In this document: in pieces, positions 9,047-16,849 of the stretch
How the letters are laid out: the number at the start of each line of letters is the position of its first letter
How positions within the stretch are numbered: position 1 is the first letter of the stretch
Assembly (NCBI GenBank): GCA_016840515.1
Contig: JAEOSF010000019.1
Span: 1 to 57,719 of the forward strand
DNA: 57,719 nucleotides
Source of the DNA: Candidatus Borrarchaeum yapensis
GTDB lineage: Archaea > Asgardarchaeota > Sifarchaeia > Borrarchaeales > Borrarchaeaceae
Direction: 5' to 3'
The notes under the pieces: generated by a model
The model's input: the letters and a program-made list of their open reading frames with translations, nothing else
The model's database searches: none
Told to the model about the DNA's origin: nothing
Made by a program: the position numbers and the translations under genes

Positions 9047-9680
9047 TTTTTTTATACCTTCACGATAATTGAATAGGATTTCGGATAAGTTGTTGTTCTA
9101 ATTATACAATTGTTCTGAACCTATACATAAATATTTCGAATGCTTCGAATACTTCGAAGATAAAAAATAGTTCGAACGGTTTTAGATCTATTTTGTGCGC
9201 GCAAACTAGAAAAACTTAATTGATTTCAATGTCTTGAATTACCAGTAAATTACTATTGTTTATGCAAAATCCCTTAATTACAAAATAAAGTTTTCTTAAA
9301 TCAGTTATAATACTATTTCAACGGTTTAAAAGACCAAGATAACCATTAATTTTATCTATTTCACTTAAAAGCTTAATAAAATGAAAACTAGATCACTAAG
9401 AATACTTCTATTTGTATAAAAGGATAATTTAAAATATAAATGCCTAATTATTAAAAACTTTATTTCGAAAAATAATCCGATTAAAAAATTAAAATTTAAA
9501 AAAATTCATACTGAACCTTTATTTTGAAAAACACTATTTATATTTCTGCGCGAACGCACGACTCATTTTGGTTCAACCAAGAATAACCCGACAAAAAAGA
9601 TATTATAAAAAATAATCTAAAAAAGCATTCTAAAATCACTAAAATAATGGTTTTTCATATAAGTATAAGAATAATAAGAG
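9047..9680. other. 634-bp AT-rich intergenic spacer
   Basis: No supportable gene on either strand. The spacer contains the TTCGAA array (listed separately), long A/T runs between about 9270 and 9540, another isolated TTTCGAAA near 9470, and two short GC-rich words (GTGCGCGCAA near 9196 and TGCGCGAACGCA near 9547). It must hold the promoter of the two ATPase genes. Its length, AT content and iterated palindromes beside ATPase/winged-helix genes also fit a replication-origin-like or plasmid-like locus, but that is inference. Confidence 0.5.
9135..9179. promoter_or_regulatory. Iteron-like array of TTCGAA palindromes in 9-bp phase
   Basis: TTCGAA occurs at 9135, 9144, 9153 and 9171: three consecutive 9-bp units (TTCGAATGC, TTCGAATAC, TTCGAAGAT), one unit lacking the palindrome, then TTCGAACGG. 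It lies about 90-130 bp upstream of the copy B start. Likely binding sites for a winged-helix protein, possibly the adjacent ATPases themselves. Confidence 0.55.
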
Positions 9681-10091
9681 CTACGCTTCTTGAATATTTA
9701 ATTCAATTTTTTTCAATTCTGGGACGTTTGAAAGTTCCTGTTTTACTATTTCTAGATCTGGTAATACGTGATTTGTTGCATAACCTTCCCATAAACAATT
9801 ATCTTCGTAATTACAGATTCCGGTAGAAAATACAATTCGATCAAAACGTTCTTTTAAGATTCCTAGAAGTTTTGTAACGTTAGAGGACCGAATTGGTGGA
9901 AAGAACTCAATCTGGATTTTTAGGATCCAATCAGTCCCATTCTTTAACGAAAAAAAGTGTATTGTTTTTGATTGATTTGAATAAACCATAGCTACTTTTT
10001 GTGAATTATCTTTCCTAAAATCTTCTAAAAATGAAATTGGGAGCATGATGTCATTTTTTGTGAGGTCAGCAATTGCTAAACGTGTTAACAT
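9681..10091 (-). CDS. Unknown protein with ACT-like regulatory fold pattern
   Basis: 136 residues from the ATG at 10091, chosen because GAGGAG lies 8 nt upstream; the frame itself is open to 10142. Alternating beta-strand and helix pattern (KVAMVYSNQSKTIHFFSLKN, KIQIEFFPPIRSS, HVLPDLEIVKQELSNVPEL) resembles small ligand-binding domains of the ACT type, but no signature makes this certain. The start overlaps the end of the upstream Cys-rich gene by 26 nt, which indicates translational coupling and a shared function. Confidence 0.55.
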   Translation of the reverse strand: MLTRLAIADLTKNDIMLPISFLEDFRKDNSQKVAMVYSNQSKTIHFFSLKNGTDWILKIQIEFFPPIRSSNVTKLLGILKERFDRIVFSTGICNYEDNCLWEGYATNHVLPDLEIVKQELSNVPELKKIELNIQEA

Positions 10092-10518
10092 ATTCTTTCT
10101 CCTCATTCTTTTGCTCTTCTTGCAGTTCGAGTTGACTAACAATGATTTTGTAGAGACATTCTGGACACGAATTAATCTTAGTTGAGTTTCCGTTATATAG
10201 ATCTTTTAGTCGTGTTAGCGCATTCAAATAGTCTTCAGTAGATATGTGATAATCTCTAACTTTGATGCGTCTTTGACTTGTTCCACATCTAATTAAGCCA
10301 TTTTCATCTGAGTAAACTGTGTTTAAACAAAGTGAATTATTTGGAACCTTATCAGTAAGCATACAGGTTGGTATGAAACCGAGATCCACAAATTGGACAT
10401 CTTTAACCTCTTTTCCATTAATACAAAGCGTTTCTTGGTCACTTTCATGCTTTAGACACGGACATGGCATATAGCATTGCTGTTTACATAAATCCACTTT
10501 GTTTGGTTCCTCTCTCAT
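10066..10518 (-). CDS. Cys-rich protein of unknown function
   Basis: 150 residues from the ATG at 10518, which has GAGGAG about 10 nt upstream; the open frame starts at a GTG at 10536 that overlaps that SD. Eleven or more Cys occur in pairs or triplets (LCKQQCYMPCPC, ETLC, PTCML, SLCLN, IRCGTS, SCPECL), so it probably binds zinc or an iron-sulfur cluster. There is no signal peptide. It is coupled to the 9681-10091 gene. A role as a metal-dependent sensor or regulator would fit, but there is no family match I can name. Confidence 0.6.
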   Translation of the reverse strand: MREEPNKVDLCKQQCYMPCPCLKHESDQETLCINGKEVKDVQFVDLGFIPTCMLTDKVPNNSLCLNTVYSDENGLIRCGTSQRRIKVRDYHISTEDYLNALTRLKDLYNGNSTKINSCPECLYKIIVSQLELQEEQKNEEKEYVNTFSNC

Positions 10519-10536
10519 AGAAAAAAGGCTCCTCAC

Positions 10537-10947
10537 TAGCGATAAAATCTACGTATAGATAATAAGGAATCAATCTACTACTGTATCTATCTTTGATGTT
10601 GTTTATCATATTTTTATAGATTCTGAGGTTTTTATCCGCAATCTAAGAATTTATTAGTATGTGCTATTGCCATCAGGCTGATAGCAAAGTTTCGTCCTTT
10701 TGGACAACGAATACAATCGTTTATTGGACTACTTCTCTTCATTGTAATGGACTTCTCTATTTTATTTTCTTAGTGATCTCCCTATTTGTTTGACTTTTAT
10801 GTAACCTCTAAGAATTTCACTGATATACAGTTCTTTTAGTACGAGATAGCAACCGAATCTCGTTTCTTAAGAAAATTTCAGTTACATCTAACCCTCTGCC
10901 TCTCTATATTGTACCCTTTGTGTTATTTATCTATGAGGTGTTTTAAC
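10537..10947. other. Gene-free region with several hairpins
   Basis: No supportable ORF. Short hairpins follow one another: GCTATTGCC/GGCTGATAGC (10663-10685), GTCC-TTTT-GGAC (10694-10705) and ACGAGAT/ATCTCGT with a 9-nt loop (10841-10863). GTCC-N4-GGAC recurs at 11267-11278. A structured non-coding RNA or a set of regulator sites between divergent genes is possible. Only the inverted repeats are seen directly. Confidence 0.3.
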
Positions 10948-11103
10948 GTGAATGCTAATTCGAAAAAAGATCGTGTAGACTCTATTTGTTACTTTCTTTT
11001 GAGAAGAGCGAGACGAAACAAGTTCGACACTCCTTATTTTAGATTGAAACTTGATAAACTCGCTCAAAGACTGCTGTCTGGAGATCTGCCATTATTTCAT
11101 TAG
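10948..11103 (+). CDS. Small basic protein, 51 residues
   Basis: GTG start at 10948 with GAGGTG 9 nt upstream; the frame is open from 10909. Composition is basic (RRARRNKFDTPYFRLKLDKL). No family recognised. It heads a run of small plus-strand genes (11151, 11401) between divergent units. Accepted mainly because of the SD and the coding-like composition. Confidence 0.4.
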   Translation: MNANSKKDRVDSICYFLLRRARRNKFDTPYFRLKLDKLAQRLLSGDLPLFH

Positions 11104-11150
11104 ATTTCAGTTAAAAGATTTATTATAACACCTTTAGGAGGAAAGTTTTA

Positions 11151-11246
11151 ATGAAATTGGACGAAAATAGAAAAAGGACAAACAAGAAAGGTAATAAAAA
11201 TAGATTTCCTTTCCAACAAGAGGATTTTTTTCCAGTTCCATTTTAA
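11151..11246 (+). CDS. Micro-protein, 31 residues, perfect Shine-Dalgarno
   Basis: ATG at 11151 follows AGGAGG at an ideal 9-nt spacing, the best SD of the neighbourhood. The product is basic in its first half (ENRKRTNKKGNKNRFPF) and ends in QQEDFFPVPF. No family recognised and too short for a domain. It lies 47 bp after the 51-residue gene. Either a real micro-protein or a regulatory leader. Confidence 0.4.
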   Translation: MKLDENRKRTNKKGNKNRFPFQQEDFFPVPF

Positions 11247-11400
11247 TTTAATTGAAAGAACGCTTTGTCCATAAGGACATTGTAATTAACTAAGACTTTA
11301 AGCTGTGATATAGTTCAAAGCTGTAACTGTAACTAAGATAAGTTTTTAAAACGGATCCTTTACGAGTTCTCAAAAAATTATTTTTCAGAGGTTATTCTAA

Positions 11401-11598
11401 ATGAAACGTGATTGTAACATATCCAAAAATATTGAACATTGTAGCTGTACTTATCCTTCTTGCTCGACAAAGGGTCTTTGTTGTGAATGCATAAGTTATC
11501 ACAAAGCCCATGGAGAATTACCAGGTTGTTTGTTTCCCCCAGAAGTAGAAAAAACATATGATAGATCCATAGAAAGATTTATACGTTGCTATAAATGA
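11401..11598 (+). CDS. DUF6485-type small Cys-rich protein
   Basis: 65 residues with the pattern CSCTYPSC, GLCCECISYHKAHGELPGC and LFPPE, which matches the DUF6485 family of small Cys-rich proteins in archaea and anaerobic bacteria. Eight or more Cys could bind zinc or an iron-sulfur cluster. ATG with AGAGGT upstream. It lies 50 bp before a membrane methyltransferase-like gene on the same strand. Function of the family is unknown. Confidence 0.75.
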   Translation: MKRDCNISKNIEHCSCTYPSCSTKGLCCECISYHKAHGELPGCLFPPEVEKTYDRSIERFIRCYK

Positions 11599-11648
11599 CC
11601 ATTTAGAAAGAAGAGCAACTATTTATTGTTTCTTAGGGCTGGAGATAA

Positions 11649-12221
11649 TTGTTTGACCTGAATTTGGAATTGGGAATATACAATTTATGGATCTTCCTAG
11701 CAGTAGGATACGGGCTAATCTGGGCTTTAATGATACTTGCCAATCGAAAACGAAAAAGCCCCATTGAAGATCCTGAATTTTACGAGTCTCCTAGCGGAAA
11801 AAAATGCGGGACTCTAAATAGAGTTCATCTCTTAGTAGTTTTTTTGGTCTGTCTTTTAACACCTATTAACTTCGACTCTTCTTTATTTTGGATTGGATTT
11901 TCAATTTATAGCATAGGACTAGTCTTGAATGTCGTTTCAATATACTCATTTACAGTGTTTACCGAAGGAGTAAATAACACAGGAGTTTATCGATATTCGA
12001 GGAATCCAATGTATTTAGGTGCATCATTATTTTATGTAGGCCTTTGTTTGATGGGTTGGATGATCTCTGTTTCAGGTATTTTGCTTATTGTAGTAGTTAT
12101 TTGGTGGCTAGTGTTAAGTCACCACGCTGTCCTACTTGAAGAATTGTTCCTAGAGAAAAAATATGGAGAACTATTCTTGAGATATAAAGAAAGTGTACCA
12201 CGATATTTCTTATTCCTGTAA
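11649..12221 (+). CDS. Isoprenylcysteine/phospholipid methyltransferase-like membrane protein
   Basis: 190 residues with about five membrane segments. The C-terminal family signature is present: YRYSRNPMYLGASLFYVGL, then VLLEELFLEKKYGELFLRYK and VPRYFLF. These are the S-adenosylmethionine-binding core of ICMT and related lipid or isoprenoid methyltransferases. TTG start at 11649 with GGAG just upstream. It acts in the membrane; the substrate cannot be told, and archaeal members may methylate isoprenoid lipids or quinones. The soluble methyltransferase at 12308 follows on the same strand. Confidence 0.82.
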   Translation: MFDLNLELGIYNLWIFLAVGYGLIWALMILANRKRKSPIEDPEFYESPSGKKCGTLNRVHLLVVFLVCLLTPINFDSSLFWIGFSIYSIGLVLNVVSIYSFTVFTEGVNNTGVYRYSRNPMYLGASLFYVGLCLMGWMISVSGILLIVVVIWWLVLSHHAVLLEELFLEKKYGELFLRYKESVPRYFLFL

Positions 12222-12307
12222 TCAACGAATAAAGAGTATAGAGTGGTTTTAAATCATATTCCTCGTGTTTAAAATCACTAAATTTCATTAAGAAGGATTG
12301 AGTAACC

Positions 12308-12943
12308 ATGGAAGAACCTAAAGAAACATATTGGAGTAAATTTGCTGATGTTTATGATGATAATGTAGATTATGTGGTTGGAAAGGATGTGCATCAGGCA
12401 ATTATCAAAAAGTTATCTGAAGAACGGAATCTAGGAGAAGTTATTGAACTTGGATGTGGGACTGGATATTTCACCAAAGTGATATATAAAAATGCAAGCG
12501 AGGTTACTGCTACAGACCTTTCAGACGAGATGTTGGAACAGGCAAGAATACAATTAAAAGAATTTCAAAACGTAACTGTACAAAAAGCTAATTGTGAAAA
12601 CGCACCGTTTCCATCGGGATGTTTTGATACCGTATTCATGGCGAATCTTATACATTTTGTTGAAAACCCTCTTAAAACCCTGCAGGAAAGTTATCGGCTT
12701 TTGAAAATTGGAGGATTATTACTTATTACCTCTTATACAAGTTATGGTATGAAACGTTTTGAAAAGATAAAATTAGTGATCAGATTCCTAAGAAAGTGCG
12801 GTAGACCACCGCGTTATGCTCGAAATGACTATTCTCCAGATAAATTTGGCACTCTTGTTGAAAGTGCGGGTTTTGAAGTGAAAGAAATTCAACTTATTGG
12901 AGATAAAACAAAAGCATTATATTTAATGGCCATAAAAAAATGA
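12308..12943 (+). CDS. Class I SAM-dependent methyltransferase
   Basis: 211 residues, Rossmann-fold methyltransferase of the UbiE/type 11 group. Motif I is VIELGCGTGYFTK (about residue 41), the acidic end of strand 2 is TATDLSDEMLEQAR, and PFPSGCFDTVFMANLIHF with GGLLLITSYTSYG form the later motifs. Soluble. Follows the ICMT-like gene with an 86-bp gap, so the two may be cotranscribed. Substrate unknown; small-molecule or lipid methylation is typical for the group. Confidence 0.87.
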   Translation: MEEPKETYWSKFADVYDDNVDYVVGKDVHQAIIKKLSEERNLGEVIELGCGTGYFTKVIYKNASEVTATDLSDEMLEQARIQLKEFQNVTVQKANCENAPFPSGCFDTVFMANLIHFVENPLKTLQESYRLLKIGGLLLITSYTSYGMKRFEKIKLVIRFLRKCGRPPRYARNDYSPDKFGTLVESAGFEVKEIQLIGDKTKALYLMAIKK

Positions 12944-13059
12944 AGTCAGTGTATAACACGTATTTAGTTCACAACGTTCTTCTCCCGTATTTTTCAATTT
13001 TGTTTTAAAAAAATTACTATATGAGTCGGAGAGGTCAAACTCTTAGAGGAGGCGCAACT

Positions 13060-14313
13060 ATGTCGTTACCTACTGATACTATTTGGGATTTAAAGATGTC
13101 TCGAATTAAGTTTGGATTAGGTGTTGCATCTGAAATTGGATTTGACTTGAAACAATTAGGGATAGAAAATTGTCTTATCATAACAGATCCAATATTGGTT
13201 CAAATTGGTACAGTGGATAAAATTATACGAATTATTGAAGATCAAGATATAGGTGTAATGATCTGGGATAAGGTAGAACCAGAACCTTCCCTGAATTCAA
13301 TGCAAGATTGTATTAATGAATTCAAAGAAAGCAATTTTGATGGTGTAGTAGCGATAGGTGGTGGTTCAAGTATCGATTCCGCCAAAGTAATTGACTTGAT
13401 ACTAACACACGGAGGTAAAATACTTGATTACATGGCACCTCCATTTGGAGAAGGAAAAAAAATTCCAGGTCCTTCTGAACCATTGATTGCTGTTCCTACT
13501 ACAGCAGGAACTGGCAGTGAAACTACTCCTGTGTCAGTCATCTCATTTCCGGAAAAAAAAGTAAAAGGGGCTTTGTTCTGTGGAATACCAACTCTTGGGA
13601 TTTTGGATCCTCTATTGACTGTGACGATGCCTCCTTCAGTTACGGCTAATACAGGTATGGACGCTCTAGTTCACGCAATTGAAGCATATTGGGTACGACC
13701 GTATACTTCCCGACCGAAACCCAAGACACCTCTCGAAAGACCAGTATATACAGGAGCTACAGAATTAACGGATGTATTTGCAGAAAAAGCTATAGAATTG
13801 ATTGGAAAGTACATACGCAGAGCTGTCTTTAACGGTAACGATCTAGAAGCAAGAAGTAATATGTTATTAGCCTCTTTCTTAGCAGGTGTCGCATTTAGTA
13901 ATGCAGGTGTTTCGTTAGTTCATGCAATGGCTCTTATAGTTGGAGGACAGTTTCATGCTCCGCATGGTATAACAAATGCCATCTTACTTCCTGCATCGGT
14001 TGAATTCAATATACCGGGTACACCAGAACGCTTTACACGTATAGCTCAGTTACTTGGTGAAAGTATTGAAGGTCTTTCAGTCATAGAAGCCGCACAAAAA
14101 AGCGTAAACGCAATTATCCAATTGTCAAAAGATATCGGGATACCTTACGGTCTTGAATCGCCTCCATTTAATGTAAAAGAAGAAGACATTCCACATTTAG
14201 CAGCAGAAACCATTAAAGTACAACGGCTTTTGGAAGCAAATCCAGTTCCATTAATTGAGGAAGATCTGAATAAGTTATTTCAAAAAGCCATGAGAAATTG
14301 GACGCCAGCGTAA
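13060..14313 (+). CDS. Iron-containing alcohol dehydrogenase, copy 1
   Basis: NAD(P)-dependent group III dehydrogenase interconverting alcohols and aldehydes. The dinucleotide loop is GGGSSIDSAK, then PTTAGTGSE. Metal ligands are D201 and H205 (GMDALVHAIEA), H288 (VHAMA) and H302 (APHGITNA), all present. I start at ATG 13060, where AGAGGAGG lies upstream and the N-terminus matches copy 2; the frame is open from 13021. All three copies in the window share an unusual proline-rich loop after the first ligands (VRPYTSRPKPKTP). Near-identical DNA with copy 2 at 14070-14141 suggests gene conversion. Substrate cannot be inferred. Confidence 0.92.
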   Translation: MSLPTDTIWDLKMSRIKFGLGVASEIGFDLKQLGIENCLIITDPILVQIGTVDKIIRIIEDQDIGVMIWDKVEPEPSLNSMQDCINEFKESNFDGVVAIGGGSSIDSAKVIDLILTHGGKILDYMAPPFGEGKKIPGPSEPLIAVPTTAGTGSETTPVSVISFPEKKVKGALFCGIPTLGILDPLLTVTMPPSVTANTGMDALVHAIEAYWVRPYTSRPKPKTPLERPVYTGATELTDVFAEKAIELIGKYIRRAVFNGNDLEARSNMLLASFLAGVAFSNAGVSLVHAMALIVGGQFHAPHGITNAILLPASVEFNIPGTPERFTRIAQLLGESIEGLSVIEAAQKSVNAIIQLSKDIGIPYGLESPPFNVKEEDIPHLAAETIKVQRLLEANPVPLIEEDLNKLFQKAMRNWTPA

Positions 14314-14396
14314 ACTCTATCTACTAATTTTTAAAAGAGCGATGAAAAACAGAATAACAATAATCTTATAAAAATGTAGAGCTGTTTGGGTTTGCA

Positions 14397-14732
14397 ATGA
14401 AATTAAGTAGATTGAAATCAATAGCGAATAATGCCGTAAGAGACTCGATTTTGACACCAGAATCGATAATGATAGAGCCGTTTTCTACTATTAGACCAAA
14501 GGAAACCATTGTAGTGGATTTAGTTAATGGTAATTTAACACCAGATATGAAAGGTGATGATGTTGAGAAGTTTTACAAGAATATGTCCACATGGTTTCAT
14601 CAGGCATTAAAAAAGGAAGAAATTCCACTAAACATCATAGAAAGTGCGAAGATTGTTATTTCTTCTAGTGGAAAAGAATGTGTTATTATTGCAAATGGAA
14701 AAACCTTCAAATCAGTACGTGTTGTTTTTTAA
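14397..14732 (+). CDS. Small unknown protein between two alcohol dehydrogenases
   Basis: 111 residues, soluble, mixed alpha/beta. It has SIMIEPFSTIRPKETIVVDL, FYKNMSTWFHQALKKEEI and IVISSSGKECVIIANGKTF. No family recognised. It sits on the same strand, 83 bp after alcohol dehydrogenase copy 1 and 95 bp before copy 2, so cotranscription and a role tied to these enzymes are plausible but unproven. The SD is weak (TTGGG). Confidence 0.6.
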   Translation: MKLSRLKSIANNAVRDSILTPESIMIEPFSTIRPKETIVVDLVNGNLTPDMKGDDVEKFYKNMSTWFHQALKKEEIPLNIIESAKIVISSSGKECVIIANGKTFKSVRVVF

Positions 14733-14827
14733 ATACGGATCACTCATTTTTTGGAAGAGCACTTACTCGGCAATTATATAAGCATGGTAAACAAACGTAA
14801 AATCAAATTCTTTAAGGAGGCAAAATT

Positions 14828-16090
14828 ATGCCTATATCAGAATTACCGACAGATACTGCTTGGCAATTTGCCATGTCTAATATAAAATTTGGTCTAGGTG
14901 TTGCGTCTGAAATTGGATATGACCTAAAAAAATTAGGAATAGAGAATTGTCTTATTGTAACCGATTCTGTAATGGTTAAGATTGGTCTTGTTGACAAAAT
15001 TGTACAACCCATTAAAGAGCAAAACATCAGTGTTACAATCTGGGACAAAGTGGAACCAGAACCTTCTTTGAAATCTATGCAAGACTGTATTGACGAATTC
15101 AAAGATATTAACTTTGATGGGTTTGTTGCTTTTGGCGGTGGAAGTGTTATTGACTCAGCTAAAGTAATTGCTTTAGTGCTCACACACGGTGGCAAAATTC
15201 TCGACTATATGCCAGCACCTTTTGGCGATGGAAAAAAAATACCAGGTCCATTTAAACCACTGATAGCTGTTCCTACTACTTCAGGAACCGGTAGTGAGAC
15301 CTCTCCTTCTTCAGTTATTACTTTCCCAGAAAAATTAGTCAAGGGAGCGCTATTCTGTGGCAGGCCCACGCTCGGAATTTTAGATCCTCTGTTGACAGTT
15401 ACAATGCCCCCCTCCGTTACAGCAGCAACAGGTATGGACGCACTTGTTCATGCTATTGAAGCATATTTCGTTCGTCCGTATACAACACGACCTAAACCTA
15501 CAACACCACCTGAAAGACCTGTTTTTACGGGCTCAACGGAACTAACGGATATATTTGCCGAAAAAGCCATTGAATTAATTGGAAAATACTTACGTCTTGC
15601 TGTTAACAATGGAAATAACCTAGAAGCAAGGAGTGGCATGTTGTTGGCTTCGTTCTTAGCAGGTGCTGCTTTTACTAACGCCGGAGTTTGTACCGTTCAC
15701 GCTATGGCATATCCCGTAGGAGGGCAGTGGCATACTCCACATGGTATAACAAACGCGGTCATACTTCCTGCAGTTGTAGAATTTAATATACCTGGGGCAC
15801 CAGAACGTTTTGCACATATAGCCCAGTTACTAGGTGAAAATGTGCAAGGTCTTTCAGTCATAGAAGCCGCACAAAAAAGCGTAAACGCAATTATCCAATT
15901 GTCGAAAGATATCGGGATGCCATATGGCCTTGAAGCGCCACCTTTTAATGTAAAGGAAGAAGATATTGCTCGTTTAGCCGCAGATACGTTCAAAATACAA
16001 CGATTACTCTATTTAAATCCGGTTCCAATTACAGAAAACGATCTAAATAAAATGTTTCGAAGAGCAATGAGAAACTGGACTCCAACTTAA
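14828..16090 (+). CDS. Iron-containing alcohol dehydrogenase, copy 2
   Basis: 420 residues, close paralogue of copy 1. Cofactor motif GGGSVIDSAK and PTTSGTGSETS. Metal ligands D204, H208 (GMDALVHAIEA), H291 (VHAMA) and H305 (TPHGITNA) are all conserved. ATG with TAAGGAGG upstream, the strongest SD of the three copies. It contains the same VRPYTTRPKPTTP loop. The 72 bp at 15847-15918 differ from copy 1 at one base only, against clear divergence on either side. Likely duplicated in place, with the small gene at 14397 between them. Confidence 0.92.
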   Translation: MPISELPTDTAWQFAMSNIKFGLGVASEIGYDLKKLGIENCLIVTDSVMVKIGLVDKIVQPIKEQNISVTIWDKVEPEPSLKSMQDCIDEFKDINFDGFVAFGGGSVIDSAKVIALVLTHGGKILDYMPAPFGDGKKIPGPFKPLIAVPTTSGTGSETSPSSVITFPEKLVKGALFCGRPTLGILDPLLTVTMPPSVTAATGMDALVHAIEAYFVRPYTTRPKPTTPPERPVFTGSTELTDIFAEKAIELIGKYLRLAVNNGNNLEARSGMLLASFLAGAAFTNAGVCTVHAMAYPVGGQWHTPHGITNAVILPAVVEFNIPGAPERFAHIAQLLGENVQGLSVIEAAQKSVNAIIQLSKDIGMPYGLEAPPFNVKEEDIARLAADTFKIQRLLYLNPVPITENDLNKMFRRAMRNWTPT

Positions 16091-16230
16091 CTCCTTTTCT
16101 CTATTTTTGCGATTTGACTCAATCCAAATCTTGATTTTTTTCATTTTTTTACTATATTGCACTTCACACAACATAGACAAAAACAAAAATCTTAAAAACC
16201 AAAAGAGCAATGTGCAATAAATTAAAAGTC

Positions 16231-16470
16231 GGATCATGAGGTAAACTGCCTCACGTGAAAGCAGTGAGGCTTGTAGCTGTACTTGGTCTCAGTCCTCTTC
16301 TTTGCAGAAGAATTTCAACCTCATCGCACGCTACCATGGGCGTGTTTACTGAAGCCCAGCCCAATAATCCTCATATAGAGTCGGGCTATACCATTTTACT
16401 GCACATCACCCTTGAGGTCACTAACCGTTTCCACTTCTCTGAGAAGTGTGCCTTGAGACCACCTAATAAT
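16231..16470 (-). mobile_element. IS200/IS605-like right-end scar without transposase
   Basis: On the minus strand a chain of hairpins ends in GCCTCACTGCTTTCACGTGAGGC (stem 16248-16254 with 16264-16270), followed by AGTTTACC. This matches the scar ends at 1731 and 55550 and the stem after tnpB at 21377. Further stems lie upstream on that strand (CTTCTCAGAGAAG near 16437, CTTCTGCAAAGAAG near 16306). No tnpA or tnpB remains. It may be a decayed element or a surviving omega-RNA-like gene. The 95-codon plus-strand frame across it is not believed. Confidence 0.5.
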
Positions 16471-16560
16471 ATTCCAAACCAAATATTTAAAAGTAGAGAG
16501 GCAGTTATGAAAATGAAACACAACCTAAATTCCCCACACTAAATATAATGAGGTGAAGCG

Positions 16561-16650
16561 ATGGTATATGATGAAATTTTTACAGAAAGCTCTGTTTTTG
16601 AAAACGAATATCTTGTTTTAGATGTGGGGATCCGACGACGACGACGATGA
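16561..16650 (+). CDS. Putative leader peptide ending in five Arg codons
   Basis: 29 codons, ATG with GAGGTG 6 nt upstream. The peptide (MVYDEIFTESSVFENEY, then LVLDVGI) ends in five consecutive CGA Arg codons directly before the stop (16633-16650). It lies 200 bp before lysX. The Arg run overlaps one arm of the alternative inverted repeats described in the next entry, the layout of an amino-acid attenuator. An alternative reading is a degenerate gene: shifting frame at the same GAC repeat gives a run of Asp and an open frame to about 16695. Confidence 0.4.
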   Translation: MVYDEIFTESSVFENEYLVLDVGIRRRRR

Positions 16651-16808
16651 TAAAAAAAATTGCATTGGAAAATCGTCGTTAATAGGCTATAGTTGAAAAA
16701 TAGATTTCAACTTGTATAAGCCAAGACTTGTTTTAGATAAATATTATAGAGTCAAATCATGTGGGCTCTGTAGTTGTTCTAAAATTCGTTCTTTCACCTA
16801 TTAACGAC
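16634..16808 (+). promoter_or_regulatory. Candidate attenuator or riboregulator before lysX
   Basis: Segment B (TCGTCGTTAATAGG, 16673-16686) can pair with A, the ACGACGA units of the Arg-codon run (16635-16647), or with C, CCTATTAACGAC (16797-16808), which is a perfect 12-bp complement of 16675-16686. A and C compete for the same B bases. A further hairpin GTTGAAA/TTTCAAC lies at 16692-16711 between B and C. The lysX SD begins about 30 bp after C. The pairing is seen; regulation is inferred. Confidence 0.45.
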
Positions 16809-16849
16809 CCTCTTGGAAGTTTTTTGATTTAATACCTCTAAAGGGGGTT

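Noticed and set aside
9047..9680. CRISPR array
   Set aside because: The repeated word is only 6-9 bp with no spacers; no cas genes in the window.
16255..16542. 95-codon plus-strand frame
   Set aside because: It overlaps the inverted IS200/IS605 scar, has no SD and reads like translated hairpins.
16633..16695. Alternative frame giving a run of Asp (possible LysW-like acidic tail)
   Set aside because: It has no start codon with SD in that frame and lacks LysW zinc-finger Cys and the EDWGE end, so it is not a carrier-protein gene.
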